Assembly: GCA_964404765.1 (NCBI GenBank)
Contig: CAYOLL010000016.1
Coordinates: 2,147-59,283, forward strand
Direction of reading: 5' to 3'
Source: CAYOLL01 sp964404765 [NCBI: uncultured Gemmatimonadota bacterium]
GTDB taxonomy: Bacteria > 4572-55
Length of the DNA stretch: 57,137 nucleotides
The notes beneath the pieces are model-generated. The model was not told the origin of the DNA and made no database searches. It was given only the letters and a program-made list of their open reading frames with translations. How positions within the stretch are numbered: position 1 is the first letter of the stretch; each line of letters begins with the position of its first letter. A program made the translations under genes and the position numbers. Positions 22,370-30,836 of the stretch are shown in pieces.

Positions 22370-22552
22370 TCAAGATAATTTGGCGGCCTTGAGATGTGCA
22401 GGCAGCGTCGGCGCTTTTGACGACGAGCAACCGCAGCCGCAGGAAGAGCAGCCGCCTTTTTGTGCACTTAGCTTAATATTGCGAAAGATCTGAACCGTGG
22501 CAATGGCGAACGCGATTCCGACAATGGTAAAGGTTAGAAGCGTTTGAATCAT
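22370..22552 (-). CDS. FeoB-associated Cys-rich membrane protein
   Basis: A 60-residue protein with one N-terminal membrane helix (LLTFTIVGIAFAIATVQIF) and a cytoplasmic tail carrying GGCSSCGCGCSSS. It matches the small Cys-rich proteins encoded after feoB, thought to act like FeoC, perhaps sensing iron or an iron-sulfur cluster or stabilising FeoB. It lies 77 bases downstream of feoB on the same strand, so it is probably in the feoAB operon. Confidence 0.85.
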   Translation of the reverse strand: MIQTLLTFTIVGIAFAIATVQIFRNIKLSAQKGGCSSCGCGCSSSKAPTLPAHLKAAKLS

Positions 22553-22629
22553 TATTTTCCTCCAAGTAAGAAATACTCGCTACAAAAACACGAAGTTTAT
22601 TAAAAATTTTCCAAAATCCGCTATCCAAA

Positions 22630-24858
22630 TCAGCTGAGTCCGAATAGTGAGCCGACCCGATAAATGATAAAGGCCAGCGCCCAGGCCAGTGTTAGTTCGT
22701 ACCCGATGGCAAACCACATCCAACCCCAGGAGCCGGTTTCGCGTTTAATCGCCACAACCGTTACCAGGCATGGGGTGTAGATCAGCACAAAGACCATAAA
22801 TCCAAAAGCAACCAGCGGGGTCATGCCCGATTGACGCAGGGCGTTCCGTAATCCCTCGCTGTTTTCGTCGGACTGATCGCTAATCTGGTACAATACGCCG
22901 GTGGTGCTGACGACAATTTCTTTGGCGACAAATCCGGTAATCAGGGCCACGCCCAATTTCCAGTCAAAACCGAGCGGGGCAATCACGGGTTCGATCCAGT
23001 GGCCGATTTGTCCGATAAAAGTGTGCTTTTGGGCTTCGGCGTGTTTTTGGGCCAAAATAGCGCTGATTGTGGTGTCAAACGCTGTTTGCAAACGGCCGTA
23101 CTCTGTGGATTCTGCGGCGATGCCCTGAGTTTGGACGGCAAACTGCGCCCTGGTCTGCTGAATGGCCCCGTCGTAGTCCTGCGAATAATGCTCCAATTTA
23201 GGAAAAGCGCCCAGAAACCAGATAATGATGGACGATAACAGAATGACGCCGCCCATTTTGCGCAGATAGATTGAGCCGCGATCCCACATGTGATAAAACA
23301 CGCTTTTGAGCGTTGGAACGCGATAGGGTGGCAGTTCTAAAACAAAATGGGATGGTTCCCCCTTCAGCAGTGTTTTGCTAAACAGCCGGCCCAGCAGCAT
23401 GGCCAGCATGACCCCGAAAGCATATAAACCAAAGATAATATTACCGGCAGTGCGCTCGGAGAAAAACGCCCCGGCAAAGAGAATATATACCGGCAGACGC
23501 GCATTACAACTCATTAACGGGTTGATCAGGATCGTCAGGATGCGGTCGCGTTGGCTTTCTAATGCCCGGGTGGCCATAATGGCCGGCACATTGCAGCCAA
23601 AGCCCATGACTAACGGGATAAAAGACTTGCCGTGCAAGCCCAGACTGCGCATGATTCGATCCATCAGGAACGCGGCGCGGGCCATGTAGCCGGTATCTTC
23701 CATCAACGAGATGCCGAAAAACAGGATCAGAATATTGGGCAAGAACACAATCACACTGCCGACGCCGTTGATAATCCCGTCAACAAACAGCGCACGCAGG
23801 GGGCCATTCGGTATTGCTTTGCTGACAATTTCGCTAATCCAGCCGACGGCGGTGTCAATCCAGTCCATCGGATATTGGCCGACTGTGAAGGTGATCTGAA
23901 ACAAGCCCCAGATAAAGAAAATAAAGATGGGAAAGCCCAGAATCCTGTTTGTCAGGGCACGGTCAATCAGTTGGGTTACATTCACTTTTTCTTGCGCGGG
24001 CGGTTTGATTGTTTCCTGGCACGCGCCGTGGACAAAACCGTAGCGCCGTTCGGCGATGATGATTTCCGGGTCGTCGTCGTAAAAAGATTTTATGCGGCTG
24101 CGGCTGGTTTCAATTTGGGTAACTAAACCGGGGCGGTCGCCGTTTAGCGGCAATTTATCCAAAACGTCCGTATCGTTTTCCAGCAGCTTGATGGCTTGCC
24201 AGCGTGTATTTTCCGAGCTAATCGGTCGCAGAATATGAGTCAGCTTGTCGATTTCGGCGGATATTTCCGGGCCGTAGTTGATCGACAGCGGTCGCGGCGA
24301 CACCGGCCGGCGAGCCGTATACAGCGCCTGTTCCAGCAGCGCGTCTGTGCCTTTATTGATGCGGGCAACAGTCGGGACAATCGGCGCGCCCAACAAAAGA
24401 CTCAGGCGTTCCAGATCAAATTGATAGCCATATTCGACGGCTTCATCCCACATGTTCAGGGCAATGACCACCCGCGTTTTTAGCTCGCGCAACTGCGTGT
24501 ATAGATAAAGGTTACGTTCAACATTCGTAGCGTCTATTACTTGTATGATCACATCCGGACGCTCATTCAGGATGAAGTTGCGGGCAACCAATTCTTCCAT
24601 CGAGTAGGTGGTCAGGCTATAAGTTCCGGGCAGGTCAATGATTTCCAGCGCTTGTCCTTGAAAAATAACCTGACCTTCTTTCTTTTCCACAGTTACGCCC
24701 GGCCAGTTGGCCACTTTGTGGCGGGAGCCGGTAATATTGTTAAAGAGCGAGGTTTTACCGGTATTAGGATTACCGGCAATAGCGATACGATAGGTTTTGG
24801 TCCGGCTTTCGGTGGACAAGGTTGGCATTGTTGGCTGTAAATCGGTGGTCGCGGTCAT
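22630..24858 (-). CDS. feoB: ferrous iron transport protein B
   Basis: A 742-residue inner-membrane Fe(II) transporter. The N-terminal G domain has G1 GNPNTGKTS (residues 29-37), G3 DLPGTYSL and G4-type NMWD. A long helical GDI region follows, then two Gate halves with conserved Cys/Pro motifs (GFGCNVPAIMATRALES, MSCNARLPVYILFAGAF, GFVAKEIVVSTTGVLY, YTPCLVTVVAIKRETGS). Length is normal. Its start overlaps the feoA stop by four bases. The regulator upstream and the Cys-rich protein downstream complete an iron-uptake cluster. Confidence 0.97.
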   Translation of the reverse strand: MTATTDLQPTMPTLSTESRTKTYRIAIAGNPNTGKTSLFNNITGSRHKVANWPGVTVEKKEGQVIFQGQALEIIDLPGTYSLTTYSMEELVARNFILNERPDVIIQVIDATNVERNLYLYTQLRELKTRVVIALNMWDEAVEYGYQFDLERLSLLLGAPIVPTVARINKGTDALLEQALYTARRPVSPRPLSINYGPEISAEIDKLTHILRPISSENTRWQAIKLLENDTDVLDKLPLNGDRPGLVTQIETSRSRIKSFYDDDPEIIIAERRYGFVHGACQETIKPPAQEKVNVTQLIDRALTNRILGFPIFIFFIWGLFQITFTVGQYPMDWIDTAVGWISEIVSKAIPNGPLRALFVDGIINGVGSVIVFLPNILILFFGISLMEDTGYMARAAFLMDRIMRSLGLHGKSFIPLVMGFGCNVPAIMATRALESQRDRILTILINPLMSCNARLPVYILFAGAFFSERTAGNIIFGLYAFGVMLAMLLGRLFSKTLLKGEPSHFVLELPPYRVPTLKSVFYHMWDRGSIYLRKMGGVILLSSIIIWFLGAFPKLEHYSQDYDGAIQQTRAQFAVQTQGIAAESTEYGRLQTAFDTTISAILAQKHAEAQKHTFIGQIGHWIEPVIAPLGFDWKLGVALITGFVAKEIVVSTTGVLYQISDQSDENSEGLRNALRQSGMTPLVAFGFMVFVLIYTPCLVTVVAIKRETGSWGWMWFAIGYELTLAWALAFIIYRVGSLFGLS

Positions 24859-25124
24859 GCTGCCGATCCTTTTTTTGTGACGATGATTTGCGCGGCTTCC
24901 GTGCGGCGCAGACTGACGTGAAATCCACGAATGACATATTCAATTGGATCGTTCAGCGGCGCGCACTTTTCAACATAAATGGGCGTGTTCTCAATAAAGC
25001 CCATTTCGGCCAGACGCTTGCGAAAAGGCCCGGTTGCCTTGATTTTATGAATGACTGCCCATTCGCCGGGCAGAATATCGTTTAAGCTTAGAAAAGCAGG
25101 TGTGGATTCAAGCGTTTGACTCAT
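24855..25124 (-). CDS. feoA: ferrous iron transport protein A
   Basis: An 89-residue SH3-like FeoA. LSLNDILPGEWAVIHKIKAT, then RKRLAEMGFIENTPIYVEKC and IRGFHVSLRRTEAAQI, match the family. It supports FeoB GTPase-driven iron uptake. It is the first gene of the feoAB operon; the four-base overlap with feoB implies coupling. A short GCATTATGATGC inverted repeat lies about 20 bases upstream of the start, near the ribosome site, and may be a regulator site (weak). Confidence 0.93.
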   Translation of the reverse strand: MSQTLESTPAFLSLNDILPGEWAVIHKIKATGPFRKRLAEMGFIENTPIYVEKCAPLNDPIEYVIRGFHVSLRRTEAAQIIVTKKGSAA

Positions 25125-25230
25125 AAAATTCCTTATTTATTGCATCATAATGCGATCTTTGCGCCTGCCACTTAGAAACTGCTCAAAAACTTAGACGCAA
25201 CTAACTTTTAAAGACAAAAAAAATAAAAAC

Positions 25231-25725
25231 TCAAGCCGCCTGCTTCCAACTTAATTCGCCGTCATGATGTTCAACCGGACAATCCTGACATACACTAACA
25301 TCCATGTCGGTTGGATTTGTTCCCGCCGGCTCTTTTAAAAGCGGGCAACTCTTGGTAATTTGCACCAATCGCTCCAAACGTTGCAACGCTTCGTCGCTGA
25401 TGACGTGCTCAATTTTGCAGGCGTCAAACTCCGCCTGGTTCGGATTAAGATGCAGCACATCGGCCAGGAACTCGCGCAATAGCGCGTTGCGCTGGATTAA
25501 CTGCAACGCAATCTCGCGTCCGTCCGGCGTCAGTTCCACATAGCCGTAGCGTGTGTTTTCAACCAGGTTTTTATCCCGCAGCGATTTAACGGCGCTGGTC
25601 ACGCTGGGCATCGTCACGCTCATCATATCGGCAATGTCTTTAACCCGCGCGACTTTGTGCCGCTTTTGCAAAAAATAAACAGCCTGGAGATAGTGCTCCA
25701 TGTTGGGCGATAAGCCGTCCGTCAT
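25231..25725 (-). CDS. DtxR/MntR-family metal-dependent regulator
   Basis: A 164-residue repressor. Its N-terminal winged helix (HYLQAVYFLQKRHKVARVKD, MMSVTMPSVTSAVKSLRDKN) and dimerisation region carry the metal-site motif ACKIEHVISDEALQRL, with Cys, Glu and His as expected for metal ligands. The C-terminus is unusual: CPLLKEPAG and CQDCPVEHH add three Cys and two His residues that could bind another metal or an iron-sulfur cluster. No SH3-like domain follows. It sits 106 bases upstream of feoA on the same strand and likely controls the Feo operon with Fe(II) or Mn(II) as corepressor (inference). Confidence 0.88.
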   Translation of the reverse strand: MTDGLSPNMEHYLQAVYFLQKRHKVARVKDIADMMSVTMPSVTSAVKSLRDKNLVENTRYGYVELTPDGREIALQLIQRNALLREFLADVLHLNPNQAEFDACKIEHVISDEALQRLERLVQITKSCPLLKEPAGTNPTDMDVSVCQDCPVEHHDGELSWKQAA

Positions 25726-25752
25726 TTGATCCCATCCTTCGAACTTTCGACA

Positions 25753-26301
25753 TTACGCGCAAAACGGCGCGCTTCTTAGCAGGCTTTCAACAATTCGGTA
25801 TACGGTTGCGGCGTTATATTGCCGTCCGAATTTGGGTGTCCAATATCGACCGTGCGCTAACCAATGACGATAGTTCAGCGCGCTCTGATAATCCGAAAGC
25901 GTAGAAAGAAGTTGTCGATTGTCACGGTAGCATTCGCGCCATAGTTTCAGCAAATCCGACAAATCTGCGCGATTGCCTTTAATTTTAGTATATATTGCTC
26001 TGAGTTTGCGAGCTAACTCGTCTTTATGCTTCATGTTAACCCGCTGAAGATAATCCATTTGAAATCTTGCTTCTATTGCGCTGAAGAGCATCATCGCCGT
26101 TTGATGCTCAAGCTCGATCAAAAGGTCTTTTTGTTGCCGATCGAGCTGCGCGAATGTTTGGGTCAGGAACCGTTTATCCGTAATGCTGCCGTTTTTAATG
26201 CCGTTGAAATACTCCGAAACGGCGCGCACGGTTGTTTCATGCTGAGCCCAAATACCGGGCAATACCGGATTTTGACCCGAAAATGTAATCCGCTTAGTCA
26301 T
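25753..26301 (-). CDS. HEPN-like Rx4H protein, candidate toxin
   Basis: 182 residues, almost all helical. Near the C-terminus is NYRHWLAHGRYW, with R145 and H150 forming an Rx4H motif at the end of a helix, the arrangement of HEPN ribonucleases. A long helix with RQQKDLLIELEHQTAMMLFS precedes it. It starts inside the end of the upstream gene (ATGACTAA overlap), a coupling typical of toxin-antitoxin or defence pairs. The ATG at 26299-26301 is preferred; a longer start would overlap the partner by 46 bases. I do not recognise a named family, and no nucleotidyltransferase partner is present, unlike HEPN-MNT pairs. Function is inferred from the motif only. Confidence 0.65.
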   Translation of the reverse strand: MTKRITFSGQNPVLPGIWAQHETTVRAVSEYFNGIKNGSITDKRFLTQTFAQLDRQQKDLLIELEHQTAMMLFSAIEARFQMDYLQRVNMKHKDELARKLRAIYTKIKGNRADLSDLLKLWRECYRDNRQLLSTLSDYQSALNYRHWLAHGRYWTPKFGRQYNAATVYRIVESLLRSAPFCA

Positions 26302-26803
26302 GAATAAGCTCGAGCAAAGCGTCGGAAAAAGTGTCGGCATTTAAATCAATGTAGGTGATATCGGGCGGCGCAGTCGCTATTTTCCATGAGAGATTTGCAA
26401 AGTCGTTATCAACCCCGGATTTTTTTGTCGGGCCAAATCCACCCGCATTTTTATCAACCAGCACAAACGTGATCGCGCCGTTTTTGCCTTTCATGTCGAT
26501 ACGGCCATGAGCGCCGACCACAAATTTTCCTATGGGCTCAATAAGAACGTCATCTTCGCCGATTTCTACGACCATGCTTTCGGTTTGGTAACGACCGATA
26601 TTCTTCTCAAATATTTCCATGGGCTCGAACCGATAACGCACAACGCCGGTATTTTCATGTTCCTTAAGCCAGGAAGCGACATCGGCAAAAAAAAGTTTGA
26701 CGGCTTGCAGCCAGGCATTCTTTTTTTGCTCGCGGTTTTCGGAAAGCCGTTCGGATACTTGTGCTTTCCCGACTAGAAAAGCCGCCAGTTCTTTTTTGCT
26801 CAT
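26294..26803 (-). CDS. unknown partner of the HEPN-like protein
   Basis: 169 residues, not recognised. A helical N-terminus (SKKELAAFLVGKAQVSERLS, QAVKLFFADVASWLKEH) is followed by a beta-rich core (YRFEPMEIFEKNIGRYQTES, VVEIGEDDVLIEPIGKFVVG, RIDMKGKNGAITFVLVDKNA), then an acidic C-terminus (TYIDLNADTFSDALLELIHD). It overlaps the HEPN-like gene and is its only neighbour, so it may be its antitoxin or a sensor subunit (inference). A palindromic repeat lies between this gene and the haloperoxidase gene. Confidence 0.6.
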   Translation of the reverse strand: MSKKELAAFLVGKAQVSERLSENREQKKNAWLQAVKLFFADVASWLKEHENTGVVRYRFEPMEIFEKNIGRYQTESMVVEIGEDDVLIEPIGKFVVGAHGRIDMKGKNGAITFVLVDKNAGGFGPTKKSGVDNDFANLSWKIATAPPDITYIDLNADTFSDALLELIHD

Positions 26804-26858
26804 GAAGCTCTCCGTTCAAGTTTTGCAGATTATCCTGCGAGGAGATATTTTGCGGTTG

Positions 26859-26919
26859 CGTGTGACGTTACAAAGCAGTCTCTACCTGCGCCCAGGAGAT
26901 TGCTTTGTAACATCACACG
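26859..26919. repeat. 25-bp imperfect inverted repeat (GTTACAAAGCA type)
   Basis: CGTGTGACGTTACAAAGCAG plus TCTC and GAGATTGCTTTGTAACATCA plus CACG pair around a loop of about 12 bases. Its core shares GCAAAGCAATC with 41264-41335. It is the only feature between the HEPN pair and the haloperoxidase gene and may end both transcripts. Confidence 0.75.
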
Positions 26920-26939
26920 GTTTATTATCGCCGGCGGTC

Positions 26940-28319
26940 TTAATCTTTAAACTTTAAGCCGGAAACGATGCGCCCGATATCCTCGCCCATGATTACGCCT
27001 TTATCAATAGCGGCGCGATAGTGAATGCCGCCGTAAAGCCGGGACAGGGCATTTTCCTGCAAGGCATTATCCATAGAACTGTAGCTGCGCGGACTCATAC
27101 CACGATTGTCATGGGTGTGATCAACAAAAGCAATGTTGCCAAACAGCTCTTTCAAGACCGTAAACGACGCGCCGCCCTGCACCGAATGGCCTGATGGATA
27201 TTCCGGAAAAGGTGGCGTAGAGACCGGATCCGTCAACGCAGGCTTATTCCAGTTTGTATCAATATAGAGCTGGATGTAGGAAATTGGCCGGATTAAGTTA
27301 TAGACATACTTTAACTTCCAGCAGGCGATAAAGGCGTCATTGACGGCAATCCCGACTTTGGCGTAAGCTTCGGCGGCAAAGTCCAGAGATGCATCTTGCT
27401 GCTGGATGAGTTGGGTTAAAATCGAAATAGAGTGGCCGGACGGGGTAGCCGTTTGACCCGGGTTATCGGCCCAGAACAAGGCAATATCGCGGCGGTCTGT
27501 TGATAAGTTACGAACCGTATTGTAGACTTCCGCGGCTTCGCGATAAAAAGGAGAGCCCGGATCGGTGGAAAAGGCCGGGTGCGGGCCGGGATCGCAATCC
27601 GCGGTTGGGTTTACATAGGAAAGGACAAATGGCCGGTTGCTGCCCCAATACGGCTGCATGGCGCGTTGATAGGCTGACGGGGTCGTGACCCACATGCCCG
27701 GGCCGGTCGGCGGAACATAGTCGGTTGGGAAATTGCGCAGATAGCCTTCATGCCCGCCGTCCATTGTCGACCAGCGAAAAATTGCGGTTGCCAGCGTCCG
27801 GCCAAACTCCTGCGAACGGGTAATAACGTCGGATTGCGCATTTGCGCTATAGCGTTGATTCAGGGTTATCTCTAACGTCGAAATGCGGTTTTTTAACGAA
27901 TCCGGCGCGGTCGGAAAGAAGCCGGCCACCATGTAGGCTAAGGCGCTATTGGCTACCAACCGCCACTCGTACTCTTTTCCCGAACTCGGCACCGGCAGTG
28001 AGCCGAACCCGTTTAGCTGTCCGGCTAAAGAGTTGTATTCGGGCATGCCGCCGACAACCGATTCATACAGCGTAATTCCGGCATAACCAAAGGCGCGCGC
28101 GGCGACCGGTGGCGTATAGCCTCCGGTGCCCTGGACCAGGGCCCGCATCAAATCAAACCACTCCGTAGCAACTTCCGCATCGTACGCCGCGACTTCATTG
28201 GCGTCATTCGGGTCATTGCTTGTCGAGCAGCTTGCCGCAAACAGCGCCATCAACCCGATGAGACTCATCAGGCTTAAAGCTTTCATTCCGACCGTTTTTG
28301 ACTTGAAACACATTGCCAT
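26940..28319 (-). CDS. vanadium-dependent haloperoxidase/PAP2-like lipoprotein
   Basis: 459 residues. The lipobox LFAASC, with Cys31, makes it a lipoprotein. The vanadate/phosphate pocket motifs are present in order: KLKYVYNLIRPISYI, FPEYPSGHSVQGGASF and RLYGGIHYRAAIDKG, plus DHTHD. These match bacterial vanadium-dependent haloperoxidase homologues, which share a fold with PAP2 acid phosphatases. Whether it oxidises halides or hydrolyses phosphate esters cannot be told from sequence. It is a single gene. Confidence 0.85.
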   Translation of the reverse strand: MAMCFKSKTVGMKALSLMSLIGLMALFAASCSTSNDPNDANEVAAYDAEVATEWFDLMRALVQGTGGYTPPVAARAFGYAGITLYESVVGGMPEYNSLAGQLNGFGSLPVPSSGKEYEWRLVANSALAYMVAGFFPTAPDSLKNRISTLEITLNQRYSANAQSDVITRSQEFGRTLATAIFRWSTMDGGHEGYLRNFPTDYVPPTGPGMWVTTPSAYQRAMQPYWGSNRPFVLSYVNPTADCDPGPHPAFSTDPGSPFYREAAEVYNTVRNLSTDRRDIALFWADNPGQTATPSGHSISILTQLIQQQDASLDFAAEAYAKVGIAVNDAFIACWKLKYVYNLIRPISYIQLYIDTNWNKPALTDPVSTPPFPEYPSGHSVQGGASFTVLKELFGNIAFVDHTHDNRGMSPRSYSSMDNALQENALSRLYGGIHYRAAIDKGVIMGEDIGRIVSGLKFKD

Positions 28320-28546
28320 TTCAGAATCTCCGTGTTGTAAAGAGGTTTAAGGTTGTTAAGATGAATTATGCGGCGCTAAGATAGAGGCGTCTAACTTTTT
28401 CGTCAAGCACTATTTACCGATTCTGACGGATCAGCCAGTTAATTTTTAATATCTTTTTAATTTAGACGTTGCGAATCGAAATTTTTGGTTTTAAGTTTAC
28501 AAAGCTCTTTATACAGTAGCAAATCTCAAGCAAAGGTATCACACTC

Positions 28547-29794
28547 ATGAAAAAACATCGTACATTAGCAATTATTATGGCCGGCGGCGAAGGTCGGCGA
28601 CTTTTCCCTTTAACGGCGGAGCGCACCAAACCGGCAGTCCCTTTTGGAGGTATTTACCGCATCATTGATTTTACGCTGAGCAACTGTGTTAATTCCGGAT
28701 TACATCGGATTTGCTTGCTGGCGCAGTACAAATCACTGTCACTGCAGCGTCATTTGCATGAAGGCTGGAATTTTTTCAGCTATGAATTGGGCGGTATGCT
28801 GGAGTTTATTCCGGCCCAGCAGCGCGTTGGGACCAATTGGTACCGCGGTACAGCCGACGCCGTTTATCAAAATATCTATACGATCCGCCAGGAAAATCCC
28901 GATTATGTGGTAATCTTAGCCGGTGATCACGTGTATAAGATGGATTATGCCGAAATGATTCAGTTTCACATCGACAACGGCGCAGCCCTGACAGTCGCCA
29001 CAATCGAAGCGCCGATTGAAGATGGCAAGCGTTTTGGCGTTATCGGCGTGGATGAAAATCTGCGCATTAAAACCTTTATCGAGAAGCCGCCAAATCCGGA
29101 GCCTATGCCCGGCAATCCGAAAAAATGTTTGGCTTCCATGGGCATTTACATCTTTAACACGGCTACGTTGGTCAAAGAGTTGGAAATTGACGCCAGTCTG
29201 GATACCGACCATGATTTTGGCCGAAATATTATTCCAAAAGTTATTGGCGAATATCCCGTTTACGCCTATCTGTTTGCCGATAAAAACAAGAAATCCGTTA
29301 AATACTGGCGTGATATTGGGACAATTCAGGCGTATTGGGAAGCAAACATGGATCTGGCTGCGATTGACCCGCTGTTTAACTTGTATGATAAGGAGTGGCC
29401 GATTCGCACATTTCAGGTGCAGGCGCCGCCGGCCAAATTTACCTTTGATTTCCCCTCCATAGAGCGGGTTGGCCATGCGCTGGACTCTATTGTATCTAAT
29501 GGCTGTATTATTAGCGGCAGCACGGTTCGGAAATCGGTCATTTCACCTTTTGTGCGTATTCACAGTTATTGTGAAATTGATCAATGTGTGATTATGAACG
29601 GCGTCACCATTGGCCGGCATTGCAAAATCAAGCGGGCGATTATTGATAAGTACGTTACGGTGCCGGAGCATACGACAATCGGCTACGATCCGGAAGAAGA
29701 TCGCGAAAAATATACCGTAACCGAAGAAGGATTGACCATTGTTTCTAAGTTTACGGGGAATAAAGAACAGATCCGGCGGGGCTGGATCGAATAG
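28547..29794 (+). CDS. glgC: glucose-1-phosphate adenylyltransferase
   Basis: 415 residues. It makes ADP-glucose from ATP and glucose-1-phosphate for glycogen synthesis. The nucleotide-binding start GGEGRRLFPLTAERTKPA, the glucose-1-phosphate site (FIEKPP), GDHVYKMDY and the C-terminal left-handed beta-helix (SVISPFVRIHSYCEIDQCVI) are intact, and length is normal. It is a single gene: no glgA, glgB or glgP is adjacent. An AAAGG-like site lies before the ATG. Confidence 0.96.
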   Translation: MKKHRTLAIIMAGGEGRRLFPLTAERTKPAVPFGGIYRIIDFTLSNCVNSGLHRICLLAQYKSLSLQRHLHEGWNFFSYELGGMLEFIPAQQRVGTNWYRGTADAVYQNIYTIRQENPDYVVILAGDHVYKMDYAEMIQFHIDNGAALTVATIEAPIEDGKRFGVIGVDENLRIKTFIEKPPNPEPMPGNPKKCLASMGIYIFNTATLVKELEIDASLDTDHDFGRNIIPKVIGEYPVYAYLFADKNKKSVKYWRDIGTIQAYWEANMDLAAIDPLFNLYDKEWPIRTFQVQAPPAKFTFDFPSIERVGHALDSIVSNGCIISGSTVRKSVISPFVRIHSYCEIDQCVIMNGVTIGRHCKIKRAIIDKYVTVPEHTTIGYDPEEDREKYTVTEEGLTIVSKFTGNKEQIRRGWIE

Positions 29795-29916
29795 TATATG
29801 ACATGCGCCAGCATACATAAAAAAGTAGCAATTATTTTCCAAAATTTTATATTATTCGCGTGTGATAATTATGTTTGGACGAGTTACTCATTAAACCTGA
29901 TGAAAAGGAGTGTCCG

Positions 29917-30465
29917 ATGAAAAAGCTGTTTATTTTAGCGCTGCTGATAACCGGCGTTATGTTGACTGCTAATGCCTGGGCGGAAGCTGACCTTGGTTTT
30001 AAAGGAATCGGCGTAAAAGTAGGTCTGGTTGATGCTGAAGATGTTGATGCGACAATTGGTTTTGGCGGATTTGTTGATTTGGGGACGATTGCCCCAAAGA
30101 TTAAGCTGGTTACCGGCGTTGATTATTGGTCCAAAACGGAAGATATTATCCTTGGGGAAGCTACGCTGAGTGATATTGTAATTTATGGCAATGCCAACTA
30201 TTTTTTGTCTGAATCGGAGTTCCGACCTTATGTGGGTGGCGGCTTAAGCGTCAATCTTATAAAAGTCGAAACAAAGGACAATGATCTGATTGGCGATGGC
30301 GCTTCAAATAGTGAAACCAAATTAGGTTTTGATCTGGCCGGCGGTGTTTTATATCAAATGGGTGGCAAGACCGATTTTTTGGGTGAATTCAAATATCGTC
30401 TGGTAGATGGCGCCAATCAAATGTCCATCATGGCCGGCATTGTCTTTAACATGGGTGATCGTTAA
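29917..30465 (+). CDS. outer-membrane beta-barrel protein
   Basis: 182 residues. The signal peptide ends in NAWAE (about residue 22). Repeated amphipathic strands follow (FKGIGVKVGLVDAED, TIGFGGFVDLGT, KLVTGVDYWSK, FRPYVGGGLSVNLI, KTDFLGEFKYRLVDG) and end MSIMAGIVFNMGDR, giving an eight-strand barrel pattern of the OmpW/Opa-like type. The ATG at 29917 has AAGGAG seven bases upstream; an in-frame ATG 14 codons earlier does not. A strong terminator follows the stop. The function is unknown. Confidence 0.83.
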   Translation: MKKLFILALLITGVMLTANAWAEADLGFKGIGVKVGLVDAEDVDATIGFGGFVDLGTIAPKIKLVTGVDYWSKTEDIILGEATLSDIVIYGNANYFLSESEFRPYVGGGLSVNLIKVETKDNDLIGDGASNSETKLGFDLAGGVLYQMGGKTDFLGEFKYRLVDGANQMSIMAGIVFNMGDR

Positions 30466-30501
30466 AGTTACGTATAAATCCTAACCCGGACTTCAAACTT
30501 A

Positions 30502-30539
30502 AAGCGCCCGACTCAACACGAGTTCGGGCGCTTTTTTTG
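30502..30539 (+). terminator. rho-independent terminator
   Basis: AAAGCGCCCGACTC, a short loop, GAGTTCGGGCGC, then seven T. It lies 36 bases after the barrel gene stop. Confidence 0.88.
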
Positions 30540-30836
30540 GCAAAAAAAACACCATCGGCGAGATACTCACGCAGCCCCAAACATGTGAAGGTTGGCCCTC
30601 AATCCTTGTGCGTTTATTGCATTCGCCGATGGCTTTATATTTTCATGTTACTCTACACATTCATAGAAAATATTAAATCAGATGTTGATCGTTTTGTCAA
30701 CCGTTTTCTTCCATCTCAGGCAGGCCACAAAGGAAAAATGCCGCATTCATTATAAATGCGGCCTTTCGCTTAACCTCCGGGAAGGAGGGAGGGAGGAAAT
30801 TTTAAATGGAAACGGGTATCTTGCTCTTGCCCCGAT
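30540..30836. other. gap with two palindromes, no gene
   Basis: CCATCGGCGA (30552-30561) and TCGCCGATGG (30623-30632) are a perfect 10-bp pair. GCCGCATTCAT and AAATGCGGC (30740-30763), followed by CTTT, form a terminator-like hairpin, so either strand could be terminated here. The plus-strand frames starting at 30537 and 30682 lack family features and are not called. Confidence 0.55.
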
